Assembly (NCBI GenBank): GCA_050084515.1
Contig: CM114275.1
Span: 9,610,001-9,674,000, forward strand
Length of the DNA stretch: 64,000 nucleotides
From: Blasia pusilla
Taxonomy: Eukaryota > Marchantiophyta > Marchantiopsida > Blasiales
Direction: 5' to 3'
Shown: positions 44,389 to 54,729 of the stretch, piece after piece
How the letters are laid out: every line of letters begins with the position of its first letter
Numbering within the stretch: position 1 is the stretch's first letter
Position numbers and translations under genes: made by a program
The notes under the pieces: generated by a model
What the model was told of the DNA's origin: nothing
What the model saw: the letters and a program-made list of their open reading frames with translations, nothing else
Databases searched by the model: none

Positions 44389-45418
44389 TGTCGTGCGCCT
44401 ACTCTCCTTGAATGTTAATCTTGTTGTTGCGGAAGCGTGCGTTCAGTAGGTCACGCTCTCAACGCTGATTTGCATCCAAACACACATTCTGGTAAGTTGG
44501 GTCTTAGATCAATCAGCGGGCTAACTTTTCGAGTTCTCATCTCGGACTCTCATCAAGCTCAACCTTCCTAGTTTTGCGGTTTACAACACGGGCAAGTCTC
44601 GGAAGACTTGGGACAGACTTTCGAGTCGATTCAGGAACCTGAAACGGCGTTTCGCGCCTAGCGGTTCCAACTGTCTGATGGACATCCAATGAGTTCCTCA
44701 CCAAGACTCGCACAAAGTGAATCTCGGGTTGGAATCCAAGTGTGGCGTACAAAGTCCACTCCCTTGGATCAGGTTTGGGTTTCGAGTTCTAACGTAAAAC
44801 TCCCGTTCCATCCCGTGCCTCTGAAACGCCGTTTGGCACCCAAAGTTGGGATTCGTGTTCCGATACATCTCGGAAGGACTCCTCCCTTACTAGTACTTCT
44901 GGGGATCTCCAGGGGCCCCCTACATTTAGGGAAAGACACCCGGGCCTCTCCAATTGGCCCTCAACCCGATTGCTCTCCCAGTCGTTTTTGGCCAATATCT
45001 CAGCCTGTACTTATGCATTTTCTAAGATCTTTAATGCGTTGGAAGCATCTTGAGATAAGCTTTCCAACACGCCCTTATTTATCTCAAGAGAATCTTTTAG
45101 CTCAACGTTATGGTCCTAAACACAGTCAGATTCTCCCAAACGCTAGTCATGTTCCAAACTGGTTCTCAAGTCTTTGGCAACCAACCTCCCAAGACTCAAC
45201 TCATCTCAAGTCTTGGCTCGCGTTTGGTCTAGGTTTCCTGGTTGCGACCACTAATGCATGAAATGCACAACTCTGTTTCGCATTTTGTCTCTTAGACTTT
45301 TCCAAGAGACCTTTCCAAACGCCTCTCCAAAGCGCAAACCTCGCAACGTGAGTTCACTTGAGTTTTGATATTTTGCTTGGCGCCTATTTGGTGTTGTTTG
45401 GTTATGAGGGTCGCGACA
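44389..45418. mobile_element. Solo LTR of the chromovirus family L, complete
   Basis: 1,030 bp with perfect inverted ends TGTCG and CGACA. The full internal order matches 25856-26861, and no internal element sequence adjoins it. It interrupts a DNMT-PHD integrase: sequence of that gene stops at 44388 and resumes at 45419. A perfect 5-bp duplication is not visible (CTCTT and CTTGT). It is the most CpG-rich LTR of the family here. Confidence 0.8.
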
Positions 45419-45770
45419 CTTGTTGACTTGTCTGGAAATGCCACCAACTCTATTCACTTGGAGAAATGGGCCACCATGACCAACATTTACCGATGATGAT
45501 GCCATGTCAATGGCATAGGTCTCACAAAGTCTAGACTCCACCGATAATCTAAACCCATAATTGACAAAGGATGCAATTATGAAGTGGGAGCATTGAAGGA
45601 TTTTTGCACTTGGCCATCCACAATACATCTAGCTACAAACTGTTAAACCTCAGTATGCATGCCGCGCCACCATTCTTGAACCTGCAATAAGTTGTAACTA
45701 CGATTTATGCCAAAATGCCCCAACTCCTCATGGGGAGGTCACACTACACATGCTCGCATGGAAGGATGAG
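45419..45770 (-). pseudogene. Integrase N-terminal part, DNMT-PHD copy F
   Basis: The minus strand parallels 61505-61170 of copy C: the zinc-domain region (GAGGCACT...GGCCACCATGACC in DNA) and the start of the core. It carries many stops. At about 45770 the sequence switches to plus-strand gag of another copy. Confidence 0.7.
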
Positions 45771-46800
45771 GCACTATACATGGGATTTTTTGTTGGGCAT
45801 GTGGTCGATCCCATCACCAACGGGATTGCGTCCATCATGGTAGTGGACGCATGCGTGCGCTTGGAGGAGGATATGGGCCCGCACCACGAGTCTACCAGTG
45901 TGACTATTGTCAGCGGTATGGTCATACACGTGCCAAATGTTTTACCATTCACCTTGATTTATGCCTGGATTGAGGGCTAAAGAGGGCACCAAAGCAAGTT
46001 GTCAGTCTGAGTGGGCCTAGAGGTTGTGCGCGAGGTGGTCCCGTGGGGGGACGAGGAGTTGGATTTGCCCAAGGGGATGATGGAGTTGCCTATGGAGGAG
46101 GTAGAGGTCTGCCACCTAGCCGCGTCGAGGGAGATGCAAGACATGAGGCTAGGATAATTTCTCAAATAAAATAGTTGCAACAATTTATTGCCGCTATGGC
46201 ATTCAGGTTACCCAATGCCGGATCATTTGCACCGACGTCATATGAAGTAGCCAGAGACATGGAGGATATTGGTTGGATGTGCGGGGGGGGTGCAAAGATG
46301 GAGGCAACTACCGTAGTGAGATGTGAGACAGTTACAGAGTTGGATCCACAGAGAGGGAAAGCCAAGAAACAAACCAAAGTTCCTCTGTCTGTCACGTTGT
46401 CGGATGCGATATGGACCCCATCAATGGGTCATGATCAAAGTTCCTGGACAATTGATTTTTTGGTATGCAGGCACAAAGAGTGATGGGAGAAGCAAGTGCA
46501 ATGATTCCTATCATGGATGCTCATGTGGAGCCTGTGTCGAGTACATTGTTGGGGGAGGCCACTACAATGCAACCCCTTTTTTTTCTACTTTTGATGTAAC
46601 GACGTTGGGAAGTACGCCGGCTGAGCTTTTCTAGCTAGCCACTATGCTATGTGAGCATGGAGTTGGTGTTCTTGCATCACATTTAGAGGTGATTGCATAG
46701 GAGGTGATGGACTGGCCCTTGGAGCCTATGCTCGGGCCGTCCACCTTATAATCATGACACGTTACAATTGTTAGAATGGCGGAGATTGTGCTAAACCCGC
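45771..46800 (+). pseudogene. Gag nucleocapsid part and spacer, copy B
   Basis: A CCHC zinc knuckle, CDYCQRYGHTRAKC, is readable near 45900-45945 (His ligand kept). The degraded first knuckle region (FFVGHVVDPIT in frame) is at 45785. The 102-codon frame 46175-46483 (AMAFRLPNAGSFAPTSYE; DIGWMCGGG) equals the gag end of copy A near 4180-4084. Spacer sequence follows. Confidence 0.75.
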
Positions 46801-46809
46801 GATAGAGTG

Positions 46810-47220
46810 TGTCATGGTGCCCCCAAGAGTTATTTTGATGGATAACCAAGGAGAGGTATTCCATTTGGTGAGTCTAGGAGATAGAGTTTTTTTTCCGCAA
46901 CTTATCTTGTTGGATTCAGGATCACAACCCCTGATGTTGGGGAAAGTGGCGTTTACAAGGTTGGGCTTGACGAGGGCCTATGTGGAGCATTGTACATTGA
47001 GGATACATATGTCCTTGGATGGAGCAAGTATGACATATTCCATTACATGACATGAGGCCATGGTGAGGATTCGACTCGAAAATCCATCAGATGAGTCTGT
47101 GGTGCGAGCCAAGGCGATTGTAACCTATGTCGAGTCCTATGACGTCTTGGTTGGAGGAGCAATGTTATACCCAATGGGGTTTTCCCTAGATTACTAGGAG
47201 GAGTCAACATCCTATAGACT
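46810..47220 (+). pseudogene. Aspartic protease, copy B
   Basis: The frame 46814-47050 reads LILLDSGSQPLMLGKVAFTR, with D-S-G intact, then LGLTRAYVEHCTLRI. After a frame break, AKAIVTYVESYDVLVGGAML and PMGFSLDY match copy A. It is the better preserved active site of the two. Confidence 0.75.
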
Positions 47221-47409
47221 AGGATGGCAATCAGGTAATGGGTGACTTAGCTTGTTATCCGTTGGATTCACGGTTGGAGTGATTGAGGGATGGCCAAGAG
47301 AGATGGTGACGTTAGCAACATTTAGCATCGAGCCTTCAACATGGAATAAGACGTTTGCACCTGAGCGTGATGGTTCAGAGGAAATCAGATAGCCGAGAGT
47401 GCAATTATG

Positions 47410-48350
47410 ATAACTTTGGACACCACACCAATTGTGTGGTGCATCCTTGAGGAGGGTATTCAGACGTTGGATCTCTTTGGAGGGATCAACATTAGGTTGG
47501 GTGTTGTTTTGCAGGTAGGAGTGTGCATGCAATAGTGTTTGTATGTTGAGCTTGATGAGGTTACAAGGCACATTTCACTATGACATATGGTGTAGTTGCG
47601 CCTCCATTTTCAAGACTTGTTGTCTGTGTTCGCCATACGGTATCAGAGTTCCCTACCAAGGGATTTCATTGCTAGGGGTGTAGGACTTGGAGTGGGTAGA
47701 GACCATCTATTTAGTCATTGTTGGTAGGCCATGTCAGGGCCAATCAAGTATTGGACGAGGTAGTGGTTAGCTAATACTCGATTTAGGTTTTTTTGGGAGA
47801 TGATGAGGATCTTGCAACATTTATAGAAGCATAAGTCTCGTTCTTCATCGTATATTCTAGAGAATGTGCCTATTTTGGGCAATTCGAGGTCATGGGTGAT
47901 GATGAGTGCATATGAGGTGCGTGCTTAGATTGGCCCAAAATTGTTTTTGGATGCAACAAGTGTAGGTTCATTAGCATATCGCCCGCATTTATGGGTGTTG
48001 CGGAGGACGTATGCGAGAGTGGAGCGCCCCTCTCATTTTTTGGTGGGTTCTATTATGGATCTGAGTCTTCGATCACAAGCAGTGAGGCATGATGGTCGAC
48101 TGTTGTTGACTATGGTCAAAAGGATTGGCCTGCCATAGGCAGCCTTTACCACATTTGAGAGTTTCTTATGCATATAAGTAGGCCGGATCTGGCTAGGTTT
48201 GGGATGACCTGGTATAGCGGTAGGTGGAGCCCAACGCCGATGAGCCAGAGCGAGTGATGGGATTCCCACAAGAGCGACGGCAGTACCATCATTATCATAG
48301 GCATCACAACATCATGTCTTGGGTCAGGCGATGGACATAGACTACTTGAC
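47410..48350 (+). pseudogene. Cytosine-C5 DNA methyltransferase domain, copy B
   Basis: Motif I LDLFGGINI (47467-47490) keeps the Asp that copy A lost. Motif IV reads GRPCQGQSS with the catalytic Cys codon TGT at 47732-47734. Motif VI, LENVPILG, is at 47857-47880. A FLDATSVGSLAYRPHLWVL block is near 47945-48000, followed by YARVERPSHFLVGSIMD and a VEPNADEPERVMGFPQE motif X block near 48225-48275. Frame changes lie between motifs I, IV and VI and near motif X, so it is broken, but every diagnostic motif can be read. Confidence 0.85.
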
Positions 48351-48479
48351 ATGGATCATCAGCTTAGGAGTAGTTGAGCATTTTTGTATGAGGTTGCAAT
48401 AGGTCACAGATGTTGCATTCGTGAGCCCCATGCCTACCAAGATGATTGAGGCAATGGCAAAAGAACATATCATGGTTTT

Positions 48480-49345
48480 TATCACTGGATCATATGACTC
48501 ACCCAAGTCATATATGTCTTAAAATGATTGGAAATGAATGGTGACTCATTGAGTCACAAAAGCCTAGTCATCTACCATACCATGACTACAATTATTTTGG
48601 GACGATAGACCCAATCATGCATTTTAATGACTGACATTTCAACATAGAGCATAATAATGACAAACCCTAGTCATATAATTTGATCATCATGTCAGCATAT
48701 GACATGGCAAGATGACGCGTTTGACAAATTAGATCATGACAGATGTTAATAATTTAATGAGATAAATTACGAGTCATATTGATCCAAGAATTTTTTTAGA
48801 TGACTAAATTCATTTATATGACTAAGATTTAAAATATGACCAAGTCATATTGATCCTTCATTTTTATCCAAATAACTTTAAATAGCTATATACCACTCTC
48901 GTATGGATGATTTTTATGTATAACTCACGTCCATATCCTTTAAATAAATCCATGCTTTGTCAATATGACTAAGACCCTAAACACATGCCTCTTATAAATA
49001 ATTATATACTCTTTATGACGAGAACGATTATTGTTTATAACTGCTTGTTTTGGCATTACGACTAGCATTATACATGCGAATGGAGTAATTACTCTAAATT
49101 ACATTAATATGACTATGAGAAATGAATTTGACTCAGAGCATATGACTTAAATGACTTCATATTGTCTTAAATTATTACTTAATGGTTGTTTGATATGACT
49201 CGAAGAAATGACTACATATTTGTTAATGACTAGAGTTAGACCTCTTTATATGACTAGTTTTTGTCAATATGACTAATATGATACAACTGACAAGCTTACA
49301 TGACTTTAGGTTACATTTATATGACCATGTGATGGATGGATATGA
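48480..49345. repeat. ATGAC/GTCAT-rich tract (~0.87 kb)
   Basis: About 30 occurrences of ATGAC or its complement, often as TATGACTA or CATATGACTC. There is a perfect palindrome GTGACTCATTGAGTCAC at about 48541-48557. Spacing is irregular, unlike a satellite. No frame is present. It may be the subterminal region of a DNA transposon (clustered transposase sites) or an A/T-rich tract with a recurring protein-binding word. Confidence 0.6.
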
Positions 49346-50414
49346 CTAGGGATGCATTTTTCATTGATATGGTTTGGATTGTATCTCATATAAAAGATTT
49401 TAGTCATTGAATATGTTTTTTTTGCAATAATCGTATGGTTGATAATAGTAGGTATCATGCAAGAACTCAATGATTCCCTCCCCTACAGAGTGTAGCACTT
49501 TCATTCTATCTTAAAATGCATTAATAAGAAAGCAAAAAAAAAGGAAATCGGTTGACAATTTCGATCAAACATTCCAATCATAGTCTGAATGCACTGTAAA
49601 AAACTATGATAAGGATCTCTATTGAGATTCCTTATTCAAAACAACAAGAAAGTTTAGTATTGTCATATTGAAGAAAAGTAACTTCAACAAAGGAGAAAAT
49701 AAAAGGAGGTTGTCATATAAGATGAAGATTACTGTAGGTAATCAATGGTAAAATTTCTGAAGAGTCCAAGATTATAGAGACATGGCAAGAGAACATCTTA
49801 TAGTGTAACTAAGTAAATCATGTCTACTTAGAGGCTGAATTGCTAATAATAGACTATGATTTCTTCAAATTAACTTTAGGCCAAAGTATTGAATCCCCAA
49901 GAGCATCACTCAATCTGTATTGGAATGGCATGTCAGCCTCGTTTGGCTGCCATAATTTATGATCCAAGAGGGCGAGATGGACAATCTTCAAATCCACCAG
50001 CACCAACCTAGATGGGATGTCACTCCCATGAAATTTTTCCTATCTACTCAAACCTAATATAACACCACTTCCTAAAATTGTCTACTAAGCTTGGGCTTTT
50101 TGAGTTGAACCTCGTCTCCCACATGAATTTGCAAACCCAAGATGGACGAGTCTTTGAGGAGACAAATGTACAGATATGTGTTGGAAAAATACTCCAAAGT
50201 ATTATTAGTTAGTCTTTTATGTATTACAATACAATACCAGACTAGGCCAAAGTTCTGATTATGCCAACGAGCAATGTGTTTTTTTTTAGTGTTCATACCT
50301 TCCTATTGAGTCTCTTGTTATTTCTTGACTTGACATCACTATTGTGTTCACTACTTGCTGCTTGAATGGCTTGAGATTGCACTCTTGTTAAAGGTCTTTT
50401 TTTTTAGAAGACTC
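49346..50414. other. Unassigned stretch between ATGAC tract and copia-2
   Basis: No certain gene. On the minus strand near 50050-49850 a reading with PSRLVLVDLKIVHLALLDH and MPFQYRLSDALGDSILWPKV vaguely resembles the C-terminal domain found with plant CACTA-type proteins ('P.P....tl.DA.g..v.WP'). The call is weak. Confidence 0.3.
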
Positions 50415-50608
50415 TGTGAGAAAATAGAAAGTGACGAAATCACTGAAATCTTTACAAAACTTAGAGATACAAAGTGGCCTAGTCCGTTTGTGCGCTCATA
50501 GAAGAGCTTCGATGGAACCTGAACATGGAGATAACTCGACATACGAGAATGCGCTACCGTTGTGGCTCTCGATTATTTCACTACTCGAGAAACTAGGGTT
50601 TTTACCTA
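50415..50608 (-). repeat. Copia-2 3' LTR (probably shortened)
   Basis: In plus reading it starts TGTGAGAAAATAG and ends TTTTTACCTA. It matches 53238-53431. RT coding sequence abuts it with no polypurine tract between. Confidence 0.8.
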
Positions 50609-51886
50609 CTCTATGTTTATGTACCACGTGGAAGTGCCTTTGATGTACTTCAACACACGCATCCCTGCCTTCCAATGGTTCTCACGAGGCTTAGTTGAGA
50701 ACCTACTCAACACTCCCACAACGAAGCTAATGTCTGGTCTAGTGTTACACAAAAATATCAAACTGCCTATAAGCTTTATGTACAACTTTTCATCTACCAA
50801 TGGTGAAACATCTTCCATTGAGAGTTTCAACTCAACCTTCATTGGCGAGACCACTGCCTTACACTCGGTCATCCCGAATGCCTTCAAGATTTCTCTAACA
50901 TACTTTTGCTGAGAGAAAAAAATAAAATGTGATTGTTGCCAAATCTCCAGCCCTATAAAGTAGTGCAAAAGACCTAAATCTGACATTTCAAACTCGAACT
51001 TCAACACTCCCTTCATTTCCTCTATTTTCTTACTATGGTCTCCTGTGATGATAAGATCATCCACATACATGATTATCAACATATACATCCCATCTTCGCA
51101 AAACACATACAAATGTGCTTCTGACCGACTTTTGATGAGACCATTCTCTCGGAAGAATGTATCTATTCGTTGATACCATACCCTTGGGGCTTGCTTCAAC
51201 CCATACAATGCTCGATGAAGTAAACACACTTTCTCTTCTGATCTAGGTGTCTCAAAACATGGTGGTTGGGATACATATACCTCCTCCTTGAGACTCCCGT
51301 TTAGAAAGGCAGACTTCACATCGTATTGGTATACAGACCAACGTCTTGTTCCTGCAACCGCTAGAACAATTTGAATGGTTGTCATCCTTGCAGTAGGAGA
51401 AAAAGTCTCATAGTAGTCAAAACCTTTGATTTCTGAGCATCCTTGTGCAACCAACCTCGCTTTGAATTTATCCAATGTACCGTCTGACTTGTACTTGGTC
51501 TTGTACACCCACTTGGTGCGTATTATCTTCCTATCCTTTGGCTTCTCAACCAAAGTCCAAGTTTCATTTCTCTGAATAGCTTCCATCTCCATCTGCATGG
51601 CCTCTCTCCATTAAGGATGAGCAAGGGCCTCATCCAAACATGATGGCTCTTCCACCTTCAAGACCTCTGTCATCAAGGCCATGTTCACGAGATGTGCGAA
51701 AGCTCTATTCTGCTCCTCTAGTCTCTTGGATCTCCTTGGATGTGTAACAACTTCATCAGTTGCTGGTGGATCCTTACCATCCAAGAGCTTCTTTATCCAC
51801 TTAGGGTATGACGATCGTAGTGGAAGAGGAGGTTGCTCTTTGTAATCATCACCAAATTCTTCTGCTTGATGATCTAGTGTAAACAT
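50606..51886 (-). pseudogene. Copia-2 reverse transcriptase
   Basis: An uninterrupted 330-codon frame (51598-50606) with KWVYKTKYKSDGTLDKFKAR, LVAQGCSEIKGFDYYETFSP, VYQYDVKSAFLNGSLKEEVY, YGLKQAPRVWYQRID, IIMYVDDLIITGD (YVDD intact) and a YFIGLEIWQQ stretch. One TAA separates it from the upstream 91-codon frame 51886-51611 in the same phase. It ends right after KYIKGTSTWYINIE, where RNase H should begin. All RT motifs appear intact, but it has no own start and no partner domains. Confidence 0.9.
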
Positions 51887-51898
51887 TGGTGGTGTGCT

Positions 51899-52825
51899 CT
51901 AGTGGGTTATCTCTTCATTTGATGATGATGTGGATGGACCACTGATATCCGCCACTTGACGAGGTTGTTCCTGGAACACCACATCATGACTCACAAGCAT
52001 CTTCTTTGCCTCAGAACACGATAGGCAATAAGCTTTAGACTCATCATTACATCCCATAACGATGCACTTCCTGCTCTTGGACTCCAACTTGGTCCTGGAT
52101 GCTTCAGGAATATGTATAAAGCACTCACAACCAAAATTCCTGAAATGTTGGACTGATGGGACCTTACATGAGTATAATTGATGAGGAGTCATGCCTTGTA
52201 ATGACTTGGTAGCACTTCTATTTAGAATGTAAACGGCAGTATTAACAGCTTCAGCCCAAAATCCTTCTGTCAAACCTTTTGCTTTCATCATACATCTTGC
52301 CATCTCCACCATTGTACGGTTTTGACGCTCAACAACTCCATTTTTTTGTGGTGTATGTGCCGTGGTTAACTGTCGCTTGATTCCAAGCTCCCCCAAATAT
52401 TTGTTGAATTCTGTTGATAAGAATTATCCTCCTCGATTGGTGCGAAGCTTTTGTACCTTCTTTCATGTCTCATTCTCAACCAGCTTGTGCCATACTTTAA
52501 ATTTTCCAAAAGCACTTGCCTTATCACAAAGGAAATACACCCACATCTTCCTACTATAATCGTCGACAACAAAAAAGAAGTAGGAAGAACCACCTAATGC
52601 CATTGTTCTCATTTTACCATAGAGGTCAGCATGAATCAGCTCTAGAGGAGCCTTTGCTCTATTGCTGGACTCTTGTGGAAATGGTTGTCGTTGTTGCTTG
52701 CCCATCATACAAGCTTCACAAGTATCCGACACTCCAGAATTTGTTGGTAAATTCAGACGTAAGGTGATTCTCGGACGTAAGTTGATTCTCCAGATTCTGA
52801 ATCCGAGTCTCATTCCTCCTTTCAT
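51899..52825 (-). pseudogene. Copia-2 integrase
   Basis: The frame 52825-52463 has CEACMMGKQQRQPFPQES (the Cys pair of the zinc domain), LELIHADLYGKMRT (first Asp) and YFFFVVDDYSRKMWVYFL. The frame 52396-51899 has TAHTPQKNGVVERQNRTMVE (Glu), ILNRSATKSLQGMTPHQLY, NFGCECFIHIP and SHDVVFQE. They are in one phase, with two stops between them. The His pair is missing because the gag-integrase deletion joint lies just upstream. Confidence 0.9.
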
Positions 52826-52826
52826 A

Positions 52827-53165
52827 CTAATTCTTCAGAATGTTCCACGCCTCAGCAGCAGTGGTTGTATGTTTACTGAGAGTCATGACAGAATCAGTTA
52901 TATTCGTGACAATCGCATATAAAGCATCAGGGTTTCTGCGTTTCCATGCCAACAATACAACAGGATCGATATCCCCAGATGAAGATGAACATGCAGAACT
53001 CAAAGTAGCTTGTGGATTCGAATCGACCCCTGTGGATGTCTCCCATATCGCAAATGATTCGAGGACAGTTCTCATTTTGAACTTCCACAATGTCAAGTTA
53101 GACCCATCTAACTTCCCTTCACCCAACGGAGGAGGGCGAGCACGAACTGACGAAGAAGTAGCCAT
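52827..53165 (-). pseudogene. Copia-2 gag N-terminus
   Basis: A 112-codon frame from an ATG at 53165: GKLDGSNLTLWKFKMRTVLE and SVMTLSKHTTTAAEAWNILK match copia gag starts. It runs into ERRNETRIQNLENQL-type sequence in the next bases and then, at a deletion joint, into integrase. The zinc knuckle and protease are absent. Confidence 0.85.
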
Positions 53166-53223
53166 CTCTCAAGATTTTGTGCAAACACACTAGATCGCCA
53201 AATACAAAATACTGGAAAACCTA

Positions 53224-53237
53224 CTGCTCTGATACCA
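53224..53237 (-). promoter_or_regulatory. Copia-2 primer binding site (initiator Met tRNA)
   Basis: The minus strand reads TGGTATCAGAGCAG immediately next to the LTR end at 53238, the standard plant copia site. Confidence 0.9.
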
Positions 53238-53431
53238 TGTGAGAAAATAGGAAGTGACAAAATCACTGAAATCTTTACAAAACTTAGAGATACAAAGTGG
53301 CCTAGACCGTCCGTGCGCTCATAAAAGAGCTTTGATGGAACCTGAACATGGAGATAACTCTACATACAAGAATGCGCTACCGCTGTGGCTCCCGAATATT
53401 TCACTACTCGGAAAACTAGGATTTTTACCTA
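53238..53431 (-). repeat. Copia-2 5' LTR
   Basis: Matches 50415-50608 over 194 bp. Because the left copy is probably cut by a deletion, this LTR may extend further right, up to about 53.6 kb, where a strong hairpin lies. Confidence 0.8.
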
Positions 53432-53460
53432 ATTTTCTTCGTTTTTATTAATAGAAAAAT

Positions 53461-53491
53461 TTGCATCAGGGTGCCCCGCACCCTGATGCAA
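53461..53491. repeat. Perfect 14-bp stem hairpin
   Basis: TTGCATCAGGGTGC (53461-53474) and its exact complement (53478-53491) are separated by CCC. It could be part of the copia-2 LTR or the end of a small DNA transposon; no second copy is in the window. Confidence 0.7.
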
Positions 53492-54300
53492 TATAGGGTT
53501 AGATAATCCTAGTAACGCTACTTTGTAGATCACCTACGTCATATTACTATGACTCCTTCGACATCTAAGTCGGAACCATCAATCTAGGCTTCTCCTCATA
53601 CAAAGGGGGCCGATCAGATTAATGGTGCTCAGAGAAGTGGATGTTGAGAATCCAACAGACTCTTTCTCCCCAAAAATCAAATCTACAAAGTACCAAAGAG
53701 TAGTGAAATAAAGGAAAACTTATTATGCTATGTTGAATGTATATTAATATGATTCTATTAATATATAACAATAATAATGGATTCCTATATAAAAATGAGC
53801 ACAACCAAAGTATTTTATCTCTTCTGAAATGATAGAAAAAAATCAGGGACAACAAATTTATAATAAAAATGGAAAGATAAGCAAACATGAGAGGATTGCT
53901 GGTATGTTTTTATCAGAGGGAGAGGAGGATTTCACTTCATTTCCCTTCTTGACTATCATACAACAACATTGTTTATAAGGCATCTTATAAACATAACGAA
54001 AGCATCTTATAATAGAACAAATTTTTATAAACCAAAGGAAACATTTTGAACTCAACACTTACCAATCTAAGTGATGAGTTTCCCCATCTAACTCCCTCAA
54101 CACCTCCTTCTCAACACCCATAACACTAGCTCCAACATTTGCGTGCTCATCCTCAACACGAGTAAGGCCAACCATGTAATTTAGAAGGAAGCGTTATGAA
54201 TTTACAGGTAATTTGATCACCAAATTTTTCAAAAGAAAAGAGTTCAAGAGAAAACTCTTACCTTCTTGCTAACTCATAATACGACCCCTAGGTGGACCAA
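53492..54300. other. Unassigned noncoding stretch
   Basis: Partly A/T-rich; no gene, repeat family or element end recognised. Confidence 0.4.
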
Positions 54301-54311
54301 ATATATGCACT

Positions 54312-54724
54312 TTATGCCTCTTGTTGTTTGAAGGCTTGTTGTTCCTTTTGGTTCTTTTCCAACTTCTCCTCAAGCAACGATTGGTTTAGGGTCATCTTCT
54401 CCAAAAGGACTTGGTTCCTCTCCAATTTTTGCTCAAGATCTGCCTTGATGGCTTCCATATCTTCACTCCACTTCTTCCCTACCTTTAGAAGTTGGGTTGT
54501 TATGCTCGACTCCGCACTCTCTGAAATCAATTATGGGCAACAAATGCCCCAACATATTTGCTGTAATACGGCTCTCTGATTCCACTATTGTAAGTGGAGT
54601 AAGCATTATATCCACCCTTTACCTCTAACCTAGAGTGATTTCCATAAGCCTTCATAAACTTGTATGATAGAACTTCTGGTTGCGGAGGAATCGACAAGGC
54701 CAATAGCTCCTCGATATTGGCCAA
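54312..54724 (-). pseudogene. Unidentified coding relic with a coiled coil
   Basis: Two short frames lie on the minus strand. 54724-54527 reads MANIEELLALSIPPQPEVLS and a Tyr-rich stretch (GYNAYSTYNSGIREPYYSKY). 54530-54312, in another phase, is a strong coiled-coil pattern (LEQKLERNQVLLEKMTLNQS, then LLEEKLEKNQKEQQAFKQQE) ending at a stop. Some plant transposon ORFs end in such coiled coils, but nothing diagnostic is present. An intron or frameshift would join them. Confidence 0.4.
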
Positions 54725-54729
54725 TTTCC

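Larger units (their letters stand above)
45771..48462 (+). mobile_element. DNMT-PHD family copy B: gag-protease-methyltransferase fragment
   Basis: Plus strand, parallel to minus-strand copy A from about 4600 to 1700. It starts inside the gag zinc-knuckle region and ends inside the linker after the methyltransferase. RT, RNase H and integrase are absent. It adjoins integrase of copy F head to head at 45770 and an ATGAC-rich tract at 48.47 kb. Confidence 0.85.
50415..53431 (-). mobile_element. Copia-2: internally deleted Ty1/copia element
   Basis: Minus strand. Direct repeats of 194 bp (53431-53238 and 50608-50415) differ at about 15 positions by eye (about 92%). The primer site adjoins the first. 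The internal 2.6 kb has a gag start, integrase and RT but lacks the gag end, protease and RNase H. The RT frame ends at the first codon of the left repeat, so a deletion removed RNase H, the polypurine tract and probably the LTR start. It is younger than copia-1, judging by LTR identity and by few stops in the integrase-RT frame. Confidence 0.85.

Noticed and set aside
44689-45261. 190-codon plus-strand frame
   Set aside because: It lies fully inside the solo LTR of family L; open by chance in a CpG-rich young copy.
49850-50050. CACTA-associated C-terminal domain
   Set aside because: Only one short block resembles the family; kept as a remark in the region entry, not as a gene.
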